Assembly: GCA_948144175.1 (NCBI GenBank)
Contig: CANXME010000803.1
Location: 434,001 to 498,000, forward strand
Origin: Closterium sp. NIES-65
Taxonomy: Eukaryota; Streptophyta; Zygnematophyceae; Desmidiales; Closteriaceae
Length of the DNA stretch: 64,000 nt
Direction of reading: 5' to 3'
The position numbers and the translations under genes were made by a program. The notes under the pieces were generated by a model. That model saw only the letters and a list, made by a program, of their open reading frames with translations. It was not told the DNA's origin and did not search any database. Below, in pieces: positions 1 through 9,569 of this stretch (position 1 is the stretch's first letter; every line of letters starts with the position of its first letter).

Positions 1-2301
1 CTACACAACTTGTTGTCGTCGTCGTCACTCCCGAACAACGCATCACCGCATCTGCTGTGGACAGGGAAGCAGGGCAGCACGAAAATGTTACGAGTTTTCG
101 GGTGCATGGTACAGTACAGACCCCCAGAAGCACGAGCGGGAAGATTTTCGCAACGGGCACAGTGGGGACTACACCTCGGCACCGAGAAAAATTACAACGC
201 ATGGAAAATCTTCGACGTCCACACAAAGGAAACAGTAGCAGCACGTGACGTGATCTTCTACGAAAGACTCACCCTTCAGACGTACCTCGCCAACTTGCAC
301 GAGAATCGGGACCTCACCAGTGGTTTTCGTGGTGACCGAGCCTTCGCGTCAGCAGCGGACGAAGCAGACTGGGATGAACAGAACGTCGACAACGCCTCAG
401 AAGAAGCCGGACCTCTCCCATACTGCTCCGTCGACGTGCCCATGGATGAGGATAATCCTCGCGACAGTAACAACGCCGAAATCTTCTACCGTTTCGCCGA
501 CGATGGTTACGTAACACCTGTGACAGTCAACACCAACGAAGCAGAAAGGGTAGGGCCAAATTTCATGCCCGACCCAGAAACGGGAGACGAAGCAGCTTAT
601 CCCGAGGATCCAGAACTCCCTCGATACTCACAGACTGGGCTGCAAATCCTCGGCCTCGTCACCGCAGTCCACGGGAACACACGCAGCTCGCTTCCTAAGG
701 AGCCTGCAACGGTTCAGCAGGCTCTGGGGGGGGAACACAGGGAGAAATGGCGTGAAGCCATGGATAGAGAACTGAAGGCATTAGAGGAACGCAACACTTG
801 GAAGGTTGTTCCCGTAAGCGTGGCACGGAACAAAACCATCCTTACCGGGAAATGGGTCTTCCGCATCAAGACGAAAGCAGACGGCACGATCGAAAAATTC
901 AAAGCACGCTGGGTCGTACGTGGATTCGACCAAGAGCAAGGACGAGACTTCACCGAGACCTTTGCTCCAGTCAGCCGCCACACGTCACTCCGAATTCTCC
1001 TCGCCATTGCCGCCATGAAGAAGAAGAAGTTACGGCAGATCGACGTCGCGAATGCCTTCCTCTACGCACCTGTGGATGCAGAAATCTACGTCGAGCTCCC
1101 GCACGGTTCCCACGGCGAACCCAACCGAATCTGTCAACTACTTAAGTCGCTCTACGGGATCAAGCAGGCACCGCGACTGTGGCAGCAGTACCTGCACGCC
1201 CGTCTCATCCGCATCGGCTTTAGTCAACTACCTCACGACCAAGGCATGTACCGCCTCACTAAGGGAAGCGACTACGTTCTCCTGATCGTCTACGTGGACG
1301 ATCTCCTCTACATTGGGTCAACCGACGGCATCGCCACGTGGTTCGAAGGAGAGCTCCAGAAAGACCTCACGCTCACGGTCTCCTCCACCGTTACACAGTA
1401 CCTCGGGCTCAACATCCGCGAAGAAGAAAACGCCATCTATCTAAGCGCCGAGAAATACGCCGACACCATCGCGAAACGTTTCAGCCTCACACCAAGCGCC
1501 ATCTCCACGCCCTACCGCTACACATCAGGAACCGAGAAGGAACGAACTACTCTACTCAAGCCCGCCGGCATACGCGACTATCAGAAGAAGCTCGGATGCC
1601 TGCTATTCGCCGCCGTCACCTGCCGTCCTGACTTATCCTACTCCGCAAGTCAGCTCGCCACCTATCTCAAGAAGCCTGAAGCTGAACACCTGGCGGAACT
1701 TGATCGCGCTCTCCACTACTTCGTCAGCACCGCGACGATCGGGCTAACCTACCACAAGAGCGCAGCTACACCGACTAAGCTAATCGGCTACGTCGACGCC
1801 GATCACGCCGGCGACACCGACAACAGGCGCTCACGCACCGGCTATGTCTACCGCCTTGAGCCTATCGGTCCTATCTCCTGGCAGTCGAGCAAGCAGGAGT
1901 TAATCGCACTATCTTCAGCAGAAGCAGAATATATTGCACTCTGCTCAGCCACCAAGGAGGGACTTTACCTTCGCGAACTACTGGAAGAAGCGAAGCTAGC
2001 CGAGTTACCCAGCTTCACCGTGTTCTGCGACAACCAGTCAGCAATTCGCATCGCCAACAAAAACGGCTTCGCAAACAGGACGAAACACATCGCCCTGCGC
2101 TATTTCTTCGGGAAGGACGAGATAGAAAAAGGGAAACTCGATCTGTCATACTGTCCAACATCCGAGATGGCAGCCGATTACTTGACCAAGAAACTCGGCA
2201 AGCAGAAGTTCGAATACTGCATGATGCTGACTGGACAAGGCCACGTCACCAGCAGTAACACTCCAGAAGCGAAGGGGAGTGTTGGAAACAATAAGTCCTA
2301 A
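1..2301 (+). CDS. Ty1/copia polyprotein, 3' part (integrase tail, RT, RNase H), cut by window edge
   Basis: The frame is open from base 1, so the 5' part lies outside the window and no start can be assigned. It begins in the integrase C-terminus (LLWTGKQG, FGCMVQY). RT starts near nt 740 (REAMDRELKALEERNTW), with the motif-A region LRQIDVANAFLYAP near nt 1032 and the catalytic YVDD near nt 1290. RNase H follows with GYVDADHAGD (near nt 1785), LSSAEAEY (near 1910), CDNQSAI and RTKHIALRYFF. The order integrase before RT places it in Ty1/copia. The frame has no internal stop, so this half is intact. It differs clearly from the other copia families in the window, which have the DASWADD type of RNase H. 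Confidence 0.95.
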   Translation, partial: LHNLLSSSSLPNNASPHLLWTGKQGSTKMLRVFGCMVQYRPPEARAGRFSQRAQWGLHLGTEKNYNAWKIFDVHTKETVAARDVIFYERLTLQTYLANLHENRDLTSGFRGDRAFASAADEADWDEQNVDNASEEAGPLPYCSVDVPMDEDNPRDSNNAEIFYRFADDGYVTPVTVNTNEAERVGPNFMPDPETGDEAAYPEDPELPRYSQTGLQILGLVTAVHGNTRSSLPKEPATVQQALGGEHREKWREAMDRELKALEERNTWKVVPVSVARNKTILTGKWVFRIKTKADGTIEKFKARWVVRGFDQEQGRDFTETFAPVSRHTSLRILLAIAAMKKKKLRQIDVANAFLYAPVDAEIYVELPHGSHGEPNRICQLLKSLYGIKQAPRLWQQYLHARLIRIGFSQLPHDQGMYRLTKGSDYVLLIVYVDDLLYIGSTDGIATWFEGELQKDLTLTVSSTVTQYLGLNIREEENAIYLSAEKYADTIAKRFSLTPSAISTPYRYTSGTEKERTTLLKPAGIRDYQKKLGCLLFAAVTCRPDLSYSASQLATYLKKPEAEHLAELDRALHYFVSTATIGLTYHKSAATPTKLIGYVDADHAGDTDNRRSRTGYVYRLEPIGPISWQSSKQELIALSSAEAEYIALCSATKEGLYLRELLEEAKLAELPSFTVFCDNQSAIRIANKNGFANRTKHIALRYFFGKDEIEKGKLDLSYCPTSEMAADYLTKKLGKQKFEYCMMLTGQGHVTSSNTPEAKGSVGNNKS

Positions 2302-2655
2302 GTGCGCTTCTGTCGTATCAAAATCCAAGGTACCAAGCGAAGCAGTCCCAATCGAAGCATCGAGTCAACCTCGGAGGTTAGGGTAACCGCCTGGAGGTTA
2401 CGAGAAAGTCAAAGGTCGCTGACCTTTGACTCGACAATTACAGCGCGACAGTTAAGGACACACAACTGACTCGTTACAGAGCAGTTGCCCGAGTCGCGCT
2501 ATATCGAACCGCAACAGCAATACAGTTATCTATTCCCTGTACTCTTATATAAATCCTTGTATTTGCTTGTTTAATTCAATCAACTTTGCTCTCACACACC
2601 AGTGCAAGGTCGGTTCAAATTCTTCACTAAACGCTTCCGCTATTACAACTACTTC
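2280..2655 (+). repeat. 3' LTR of the left-edge copia (right end uncertain)
   Basis: A purine tract (AGCGAAGGGGAG) lies directly before TGTTGGAAACA, as expected for polypurine tract plus LTR start. The last 22 bases of the pol ORF run into the LTR. A TATA-like CTTATATAAATCC lies at about 2543-2555 and would mark the U3/R boundary. The 5' partner is outside the window, so the right end near 2655 is a guess. Confidence 0.6.
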
Positions 2656-3091
2656 ACCTAGAGTTATCCCTTGCAAAGATCCTAAGGGGCTATCTCAGCC
2701 CAACAGCCTAAAACCAATTTTGGGCCCTGGACAGGAAGTGGGGGCAAGGCGCGTGTTGACGGGCAGCGGGGGGAAAGCGCGACTCGACGGGCAGCAGGGG
2801 GGGAAAGCGCGACGCGACGGGGAAAGTAGGTCGGCGGTAACGAACGAATGGGACTAGATCGGGCCAGCGCTAGGCTCGGGCAAGACGGGCGCAACTAGTA
2901 CGACAGTGTGAGACAGGCTCGGGCGAGACGAACGAGGACAGGAGGAGCGGGATCCCTCAGGATCCTAACCGAGGTGATACCATGTCAAGAACAGAAGTGT
3001 TGGTTCATTGATGTGGGTTGGGGTACATATAACAAACCCTAACATCCGTACCCCCTAAGACAAACCTCACTACAGGCTACAACATTTGACA
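2656..3091 (-). mobile_element. Relic of a - strand copia: leader plus 109-bp LTR
   Basis: The LTR spans 2983-3091 and has perfect 6-bp inverted ends (TGTCAA/TTGACA). On the - strand it is followed at once by TGGTATCACCTC, a primer site like that of the initiator tRNA-Met, then by a GGATCC-TGAG-GGATCC hairpin. These match the leader plan of the copia elements at 28392 and 61052, and the LTR shares blocks with them (TGTCAAA start, AGGGGGTAC, AGGGTTT). The remaining 330 bp is GC-rich leader with no coding potential. No second LTR or pol is present. Confidence 0.65.
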
Positions 3092-3484
3092 GTTTCCTAT
3101 TGCTTCCATCTGGGCTGGCCACCTTGCACAGTACAGCCCACACATCCTATATGTACAGGCCCCACTGCTGCGACATAAGTGTGATATGTACGAGCAGCAT
3201 GTGCAGCACCAGCAGTAAGAGCGACACATGGTTTTGTGGACAAGGAGGCAAGGGTGGGAAAGGAGGGAGCGAGCAGGAGATGGCACAAGAGCGAGAGATG
3301 GGCGGCAGAGAGTAGTGGAAAGGAGAGCAGCAGTACCCAGTACTCCTCAGCAGCGATCTCACGGCAATGGCTTGTATGGCAGGCGACATGGTACAGGTTT
3401 CAGTGCAGCTATGCCCTCTTGAGAGATCCCTGGCGTGCAATACTGTCCCACAAACACCCTCTGCACATGTCAGCCCCAGCTGTC
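3092..3484. other. Intergenic, nothing recognised
   Basis: No protein-like frame or RNA gene was recognised. It would include the 3' UTR of the - strand gene that ends at 3485. Confidence 0.4.
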
Positions 3485-5400
3485 TCATCGTTTATTCCTG
3501 CCAGACACATGCTTGTTATGGAAGAGCGACGCTGGCAGGGAGACCCTCACGAGCAGCATGCAAGGCAGTGCGAGGACAGGCAGATAGATGGCCAGCAGTA
3601 TCAGGCTGGCGATCCAGTGCATGAGACCCAGTGGGTGGGGGTACTTGGAGGATATCATCTCTGCAAATTCGAATGGAGTGGAGGTCTGCAGGGGTGGGTG
3701 GGAGACAGGGAGAACAGGAGGGTTGGGTCTGGGAGAGAGGCTACAGCACAGCAACCCCTCTGACAAGGTGGTAACAGCGTTAGGGGGATGGAGTCACTCA
3801 AATTGGGAGTGGCGAATAGTCAGAATTACCAAATTGGGGGAAGCTTGCTTGGATGGATGGAAGGGCAACAAGCAAAGGAGAGCATTGTGTATGGACAGGA
3901 GGAGGTGCAGCTGACGGGCATTACCATGAAGGTGATGACATGGACGGAGTAGGCAACGGCAGGGAGACGGATCCACTCCCCACCTGGGGGAGGTGTCATG
4001 GGAAGCAGGGAGGATGGAAGCGAGGAGGGGCCGGAGAGATTGGGTGAGCACAGGGCATGGATATGGGGGGGATATGTTGTCTGATAGGGAATGGGGAGAA
4101 CGGAAATGTAGCAGACTGATGCAGCATGAGGCATACATGGGCACGAAGCATGACATTTCACCATGGGCTAAAACTAAGGCATGATTCATACCACATGGGC
4201 ATGAATCATCACTACGAATCATCAGCAGCAGGACGTGCATATACATCTGCGGGGAAGGGACGAAGATCGAGGTGCCTAAAAGAGCGTCTCAATCACACCT
4301 GGAATGTCACATGTGTTTAATCACATGGGCATCACGAGGCAAACAGCACGACCCACCGAAGGAGAAGGCGAAGATAGCTGCGAGGCAGAAGGTGATATGC
4401 AGCAGCAGCTGTAAGGCTGTGGAGAAAAGAAACCAGGGGCGGGACGGGCAACATTGGTGGTAGGAGTCGACAGGGGGGGAGGGGAAGAAGGGGAGGAAAG
4501 GAGAAAGGAGAGGGTGAAGGAGATGAAGGGGAGGGAGGAGAAGAAAGGGGGTGAAGGAAAAAGAGGGGAAGGATGAGAAACGGAAGAAGGTTGATGAAGA
4601 ATGGGAACAACATCTCAGGTTACAACAGGAACCATGCTGGGACGAGGCTGCCTTTGGAACAGAGAGGTTGGCAATAGAGAAAAGAAGGGGTGAGACTTGA
4701 GAGCAGGAGCGCAGGAGCCAGAAGCGAACAATAAGCAGCAGCAGTTCACAGGCTACGAAAAAGAGAAACCAGGGTTGGGCGGACGTGCAAGAAGGATGGA
4801 GAGGGAAGAGAGAAGGAAGAGGGAGCGGGAAGAGGCGCATTAAGGAAGGCAACAAGATGAAGATTCAAAATATCCTTTGCCTTGTTGCCTTCCAAACGGT
4901 TATGAGATTTCTATTAAAAGCGCCAACAAACAAAGGAACGATGGAGAATAAGACGCCTGTTGCCCTATAGCCTTCCCTAGCCAAGTGAGAGCTGAGGGGG
5001 ACGAAGCAGCGAGCAGGTGAGGCTGTGAGCAAACGGGAAGAATCGAAGGGACGCGAGAGGCAAACATGAATTTGGAGTGCATGATCACGCAACCTGGTTT
5101 ACACGACTCCCATGCGTTATCTCACAACAAAGACGAAACGAATCTAGAAAGAGGGCACAACGCATTCCCTATTCGTGTGAAACAAGATAAAGAATCCTCA
5201 CCAACGAAGTAGGCCATTGCAGACTGTGTCCCAATCGGAACATCGCGTAAAGCTTCTGGGAGAAGAGCGCGTGGCAACAGAACCTTCGCGGAAAAGAGAG
5301 CGGCGTTGAGCGCGTAAACGGTGAAGAAAAGCACGAACAAACCGTCCAAGGGACGCTGGGAGAGGGGCACGACTGTCGTTTTGCTCGTCATCGCAAACAT
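3485..5400 (-). CDS. TMEM97 / sigma-2 receptor-like EXPERA membrane protein, spliced
   Basis: Four exons are recognisable on the - strand. Exon 1 runs from ATG at 5400 (or 5391) to donor TTG|GTGAGG at 5202 and encodes LFVLFFTVYALNAALF...LLPRALLPEALR, the TMEM97 first helix. Exon 2 candidate 4416-4357 (ctccacag acceptor, gtgggt donor) encodes LQLLLHITFCLAAIFAF. Exon 3, 3983-3925 (ccccag|GTGG, ATG|gtaatg), encodes EWIRLPAVAYSVHVITFM, matching the family's WIR.PA..YSVH..T block. The last exon, 3660-3485, encodes LLAIYLPVLALPCMLLVR, matching the Y.P....P..L block, and ends in basic NKR. An exon between 1 and 2 (the WY..DPL block) was not found. In animals this family acts in ER sterol and lipid trafficking. 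Exon ends are predictions; the family match is inferred from motif order. Confidence 0.6.
4694..4790 (-). other. Decayed or alternative duplicate of exon 2 of the TMEM97-like gene
   Basis: On the - strand, CCCTGGTTTCTC...TTCGTAG|CCTGTGAACTGCTGCTG resembles the acceptor region and start of exon 2 at 4440-4357 (CCCTGGTTTCTT...CCACAG|CCTTACAGCTGCTGCTG). It would encode CELLLLIVRFWLL, also TMEM97-like. It has no clear donor site. It may be a relic of a local duplication or an alternative exon. Confidence 0.4.
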
Positions 5401-5804
5401 GTGAGTGCTGGGAAGTCGCGGAGTTTCCGTGTCTAGGGTTCTGAGGCGCCCTGATGATCTGTTTCCGTCGCTCTTTGAAACAAGACGACGGCGACGCAAG
5501 GAAGGGATATTAATAGCAGCGGGAGCGGGCTGTCTGTTAGTGGCGAGACAATGAGAGAAGGAAACGACGATGATACAAACAAGAAGACTATTACAGCAGG
5601 AAGAAGGAAGGCGATCGGAAGACGAATGCTGGCATGGCGCCTCGATGCCATGCCGGGCTGCACTATCGTTCCAATGAGGATGCGAGTAGAAACTATAGGG
5701 CAGCAGGAGTCGCCATCAGATGTGCGCGATGCTGATACCTACATGCCACCTCACCACCACAATACCCACCCCCCCTTCAACATGCAGAAGAATTGCACGA
5801 GTAA
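5401..5804. other. Intergenic region between the divergent genes
   Basis: It contains the 5' flank of the TMEM97-like gene. No coding frame resembling a protein was found. Confidence 0.4.
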
Positions 5805-6041
5805 GGGCGTGCTACATTTTTTGAAGTCGCTGAAACTCCAGACGGCTGTCCGGACACGTGCGAATAATGCGACGTCGCACGGTCGCGTTGCGACCAATAC
5901 GACGTCGTAAGGAGGCAGTGCGACGAATACGACGTCGTTTATACCCTGACGAACTCACTATTGAGATTCAACGAGTTCCGTAACCACACAATCGTCCGGA
6001 CGGTTGGCTATCTGGACGGAAAAAACAATTGTTACACGCCC
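5805..6041. mobile_element. PIF/Harbinger-like (Tourist-type) MITE
   Basis: A 237-bp element is bounded by GGGCGTG...CACGCCC and flanked by TAA on both sides (5802-5804 and 6042-6044), the 3-bp target duplication typical of PIF/Harbinger. The imperfect terminal repeats extend about 55 bp (a run of T or A after the first 13-16 bp, then GTCCGGAC on both sides). No transposase is encoded. The centre holds three palindromes of the type GCGACGTCGC / ACGACGTCGT. It sits in the promoter-proximal region of the RMND5-like gene. Confidence 0.7.
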
Positions 6042-6320
6042 TAACATTGAACCTCAAGGTACGAACGTGGAAGCCCTACTTTCACCCTTCCACCCTCACC
6101 AATCCAGCATTCACTCGGGTATGAAGTTTGACCCCAGACTCGCATGAGCCCACCCTTGCTTCATCGATCGCATGAGCCTAGTCGCCAGTCAGTTTCGCTA
6201 GCCCACAAAGCGGCGGTCGCCTGTCGTCGGCCATCGTAGCGTATCGCCCTTGCTCGTCGGTTTTCGCCTTCGCCTGCCGCCTGTCGCCAGTCAGCTTCGA
6301 CTGTCGCCCGTCGTCGTCGT

Positions 6321-6350
6321 CTGACGTCTGACGTCATGATGGACGTCAGC
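6321..6350. promoter_or_regulatory. Cluster of GACGTC cores over the start codon of the RMND5-like gene
   Basis: Three GACGTC cores (6323-6328, 6330-6335, 6342-6347) lie within 25 bp. The middle one is a full TGACGTCA palindrome (6329-6336), the consensus for bZIP/CRE-type factors. It overlaps the A of the ATG. Function is inferred from the motif only. Confidence 0.35.
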
Positions 6351-8420
6351 ACTATCGAGGACGCCCTCGCCCGCCTCGTTAAGAGGCACGGCGCCGTACG
6401 CGCTAAAGAGCTCGCGCTTCTCGACAAGGTGCAGCAGGCGCTGGAGCAGATGCAGGCGGCGCTTCAGGCGGAGATGCAGGCGGAAGCGACGGAACGCGCG
6501 GGGGGATTGGCGGAGCGCAGGGAAAAGGGGGAAATTGTGAGTGATGCGAGTGCTGACGTGGCAACGGACGTCACCAAGCCTAGTCTTTCCAGCGCTACTC
6601 TCAACAGCAACCCTGGATGCCGAGCCGCTGTGTCGAGCCTGCTGTCCAGGCTCGGCAGCCTAGGTCCGGAAAAGGAGATAGCAGCGCTGCATCGGGAACT
6701 GCACGGGGCAGTGGCGCGGCTGAGCAAGGCGGTGGAGCGGGAGAAAGAAAAGGGCACGTTCGTTGCTGATATCGGAGGTGCTTATAGAGAGGCCGTGCAG
6801 TTCGACCCCGTTATAGTAAACCGCGAGATCGCGAAGCATCTGTTCCGCCAAGGGTTGTTCGCCGTGGGGGACGCGCTCGTGGCGGAGGCGGGGCTGGGGG
6901 ACGCGGGGCGAGGGGCGGAAGGGGAAGGGGGGGATGAAGCGGAGGAAGGGGAGGTGCGGGAAGGGGAGGAGGATGGGGAGGAGGGGGAGGCGATGGAGGA
7001 GGGGAAGGGGGACGAGCGGATGGAGGTGGGGGAGGGTGCAGGGGCGGAGGCGGACATAGAAAGGGGGAGCAGTGGCAGGGCGGGGAGCGGCAGGGTGGGG
7101 GGAGTTGCGGGGGAGGGGGGTGGGGGGCTGTGGGGGGAAGGCGTGGCTGGGCGGGGCGGAAGGGCGCGCCTGTCATGGTCAGCGCGGAGAAGGATGGCCT
7201 CTGGCAGTGGCGCCGGGGGAGGGGGCGCTGGGGGAGGGAGCGCGGGGGCCAGGGCGGGGGGAGAGGCGAGGGGAAAAGATGGGGGAGTGGTGGGCGCGCA
7301 GGGGGGCGCAGCAGCAGTGGCAGGTGGGGAGGCGAGGGGCGGAGTGGGGGGAGTGGGCGAGGGAGTGAGCCTGCAGGAGCACCGCCACAGGTACGGCGCC
7401 ATGCACGCTATTCTGCACGCCATCCGAGCCAAGGATCTAGGTCCGGCGCTGGCTTGGGCGGCGCAGCATCGGGAGGAGCTACAGCGGGAAGTTGCTGGGG
7501 GGTTTCCAGACGTGAAGGTGGGAGGGGGGGAAGGGGGAGGGAAGGCGGTGGTTGGAGGGCTGAAGACAAGCTCTCTGGAGTTTGAAATCCATCGACTGCA
7601 GTTTCTGAATCTTCTACAGGAGCAGCAGAAACAGCTTATATGGAAGCAACAGCAGCAGCAGAAGGAATGCTCGTTTTTCATGTCTGATCCTACCAGTGAT
7701 GAAAACCATGGCCAATCACGACCTGCCACCTCACCAGCCCTCCAATACGCGCGTCAGCATTTCCCGCCGTTCGCGGCCACCCATCTCCCGGACATCCAAC
7801 GACTCATGTGCGCTCTCTTGTGGGTTGGGCGGCTGAATTTGTCTCCATATGCCGACCTCCTGCCACTCACTGCCGCCCACTGGGATCAGATTGCTGCCCG
7901 GTTCACTGCTGACTACTGTGCCGTGGAGTGCCTCGAATCCGCTGAAAGCCCATTGGCTGTCGTGGTGGCTGCAGGCGGCGAGGCCCTCCCAATGCTGACA
8001 AAGCTCGCCGCCCTGCTGAACCACAGCAGCGGGATCGGCAGCGGGGGAGGAATCAGCCGATCAGGCGGCAGCACCACCATTGCTGCTACCACTCCTACCG
8101 CTGTTGCTAGCACTCCTACTACTGCTGCTGCTGGTGGCACGGGCGGCAGCAGGAGGGCAGCGCGGGACTGGCAGGGCATGGAGCAGCTGCCAGTGGAGAT
8201 CGAGCTGCCGCGCGCCTTCCACTTCCACTCCATCTTCGCCTGCCCTGTCTCCCGTGAGCCCGCTTCCTACCCCGACAACCCGCCCGTGCTGCTGCCCTGT
8301 GGCCACGTCGTGTGCCGTGCCTCCGTGCTCAAGCTCGCCAAGGGCGCCACGCGCCCCTTCAAGTGCCCCTACTGCCCGCTGGAAACCACGCCGCTTGACT
8401 GCCGCCCCATCCAGTTCTAG
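6336..8420 (+). CDS. RMND5/GID2-type E3 ubiquitin ligase subunit (CTLH complex)
   Basis: A single-exon 694-residue frame begins with ATGATG. A LisH-like segment lies at about 154-187 (FDPVIVNREIAKHLFRQG). A CTLH segment starts near 348 (HRYGAMHAILHAIRAKDLG). A CRA-like region occupies about 465-540 (ALQYARQHFPPF, MCALLWVGRLNLSPYADLL). The C-terminal degenerate RING at about 633-694 has FACPVSRE, NPPVLLPCGHVV and FKCPYCP, ending in PIQF. This is the RMND5/Gid2 RING, which in yeast and animals pairs with MAEA/Gid9 for substrate ubiquitination. Residues 188-347 are an unusual Glu/Gly-rich low-complexity insertion. Orthology is well supported by domain order; the catalytic state was not tested. 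Confidence 0.88.
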   Translation: MMDVSTIEDALARLVKRHGAVRAKELALLDKVQQALEQMQAALQAEMQAEATERAGGLAERREKGEIVSDASADVATDVTKPSLSSATLNSNPGCRAAVSSLLSRLGSLGPEKEIAALHRELHGAVARLSKAVEREKEKGTFVADIGGAYREAVQFDPVIVNREIAKHLFRQGLFAVGDALVAEAGLGDAGRGAEGEGGDEAEEGEVREGEEDGEEGEAMEEGKGDERMEVGEGAGAEADIERGSSGRAGSGRVGGVAGEGGGGLWGEGVAGRGGRARLSWSARRRMASGSGAGGGGAGGGSAGARAGGEARGKDGGVVGAQGGAAAVAGGEARGGVGGVGEGVSLQEHRHRYGAMHAILHAIRAKDLGPALAWAAQHREELQREVAGGFPDVKVGGGEGGGKAVVGGLKTSSLEFEIHRLQFLNLLQEQQKQLIWKQQQQQKECSFFMSDPTSDENHGQSRPATSPALQYARQHFPPFAATHLPDIQRLMCALLWVGRLNLSPYADLLPLTAAHWDQIAARFTADYCAVECLESAESPLAVVVAAGGEALPMLTKLAALLNHSSGIGSGGGISRSGGSTTIAATTPTAVASTPTTAAAGGTGGSRRAARDWQGMEQLPVEIELPRAFHFHSIFACPVSREPASYPDNPPVLLPCGHVVCRASVLKLAKGATRPFKCPYCPLETTPLDCRPIQF

Positions 8421-9016
8421 AGTGCAACATTCTGCTGCTCTTGCTGCTGCTCATCCTGCTGGCAGCAGTGCTGAGCATCGCCTAAGGCGTGTTGCGCCGC
8501 TGCAAGACCATGTCCTTCCGATGGCCGCCCCATCCAGTTTTAATCCTGTATCCTTCACCACCCTGCTGCTCCGTCAAGTACCCCTACAGCCTACTCTACA
8601 CCACGCTGCTCAACTGCCCTCCCCCTCCACTTCTACAGTTCACCAAACCTCCCCCTCCCCTTCCCCACCCCCTATCTCGCCCTTTTACCCCACCCTGCCC
8701 ACCCCTTCCCCGCCCTTTCCCTCTCACACGCTAGGCTTGGATGTATCATTTCCTTGCACACGCGTGTGTGTACAGTTGACCCCCACGTGCTCCCTGGAGT
8801 GGAGACCTCGCCTCTTGACTGCCCCCCCATCCAATTCCCATCGCTTCTCACTCGCCCTTGAGTGAGACAGAAGAGCAGGGTTGGGGAGAGAGGAGGGGTG
8901 GAAGGGGGGGGATGCAGCGTGTGTTGCTGTGGTAGCAAGGGAGAAGTGTGCGTTGCTGAGTGCGTAGCAGTGAATGGAGTGGTGTCATGTCCTGCCACGG
9001 GGGGTTTGTCTGACCC
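8421..9016. other. 3' flank of the RMND5-like gene with echoes of its last codons
   Basis: Two decayed copies of the sequence encoding the RING tail occur downstream of the stop: one near 8519-8590 (GGCCGCCCCATCCAGTTTT, then TCAAGTACCCCTAC) and one near 8785-8832 (CTTGACTGCCCCCCCATCC). Neither has a useful frame. The rest is C/T-rich, with no gene recognised. Confidence 0.45.
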
Positions 9017-9099
9017 GTGCCAGTGCCAGTGCCAGTGCCAGTGCCAGTGCCAGTGCCAGTGCCAGTGCCAGTGCCAGTGCCAGTGCCAGTGCCGTGCCA
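9017..9099. repeat. Hexanucleotide microsatellite (GTGCCA)n
   Basis: About 13 tandem GTGCCA units with a single irregular unit at the right end. Both strands read through it as dipeptide repeats with no other support for coding. Confidence 0.95.
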
Positions 9100-9336
9100 G
9101 GGATTCTGCTTGCACAGAGCAGCAGGGAGGAATTCAGGGAGCAGATGGGCAGATGGAGTGCCAAGTGCCACGTTAGTGAAGCGCATGTTGGGTTGTGCTG
9201 AAGTGAGTACTTAGGAAAGCTACCTCGTGAGATTGTTCATGCGGTACCCTTGTAATTTGAGTGCTTGTACAGTTGAATATGCAGGTATGGAGTAGGGAGA
9301 AAGCCTGGAGGCAGGCCCTATTTTTTCGAGTAAATT

Positions 9337-9437
9337 ACTCTGATTCTTTGAAAATCAGAGTAGTTTTTGAAGGTAACTCTGGACCTGCTGGGTAAATTTT
9401 TAGAGAGTTAAAAGTTCTCTGATTTATCAGAGTTACC
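9337..9437. repeat. Compound foldback sequence
   Basis: Three nested perfect inverted repeats occur: ACTCTGATT/AATCAGAGT (9337-9361), CTCTGAT/ATCAGAG (9417-9432), and GGTAACTCT/AGAGTTACC (9372-9437). The region 9300-9560 is AT-rich, unlike its surroundings, and has no ORF. It could be a small foldback element; no target duplication was found. Confidence 0.5.
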
Positions 9438-9569
9438 GTATTCTCCCAGCCATAACACCCTAGGGTATAGCTAAAAATACAGAGAAAAAATGTGGGGGGT
9501 CTCCTCGTAGGGAAAAGCTACATAATACCCGGGTGGATATATATGGTATATTTTAGTGTACGAGCTTCT

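Noticed and set aside
2971..2982. tRNA-like sequences next to LTRs as tRNA genes
   Set aside because: Only 10-17 bases match the 3' end of an initiator tRNA; these are primer-binding sites.
6782..7729. 315-codon Pro/Ser-rich ORF antisense to the RMND5-like gene
   Set aside because: It is the complement of the Glu/Gly-rich coding tract, and no domain is recognisable.
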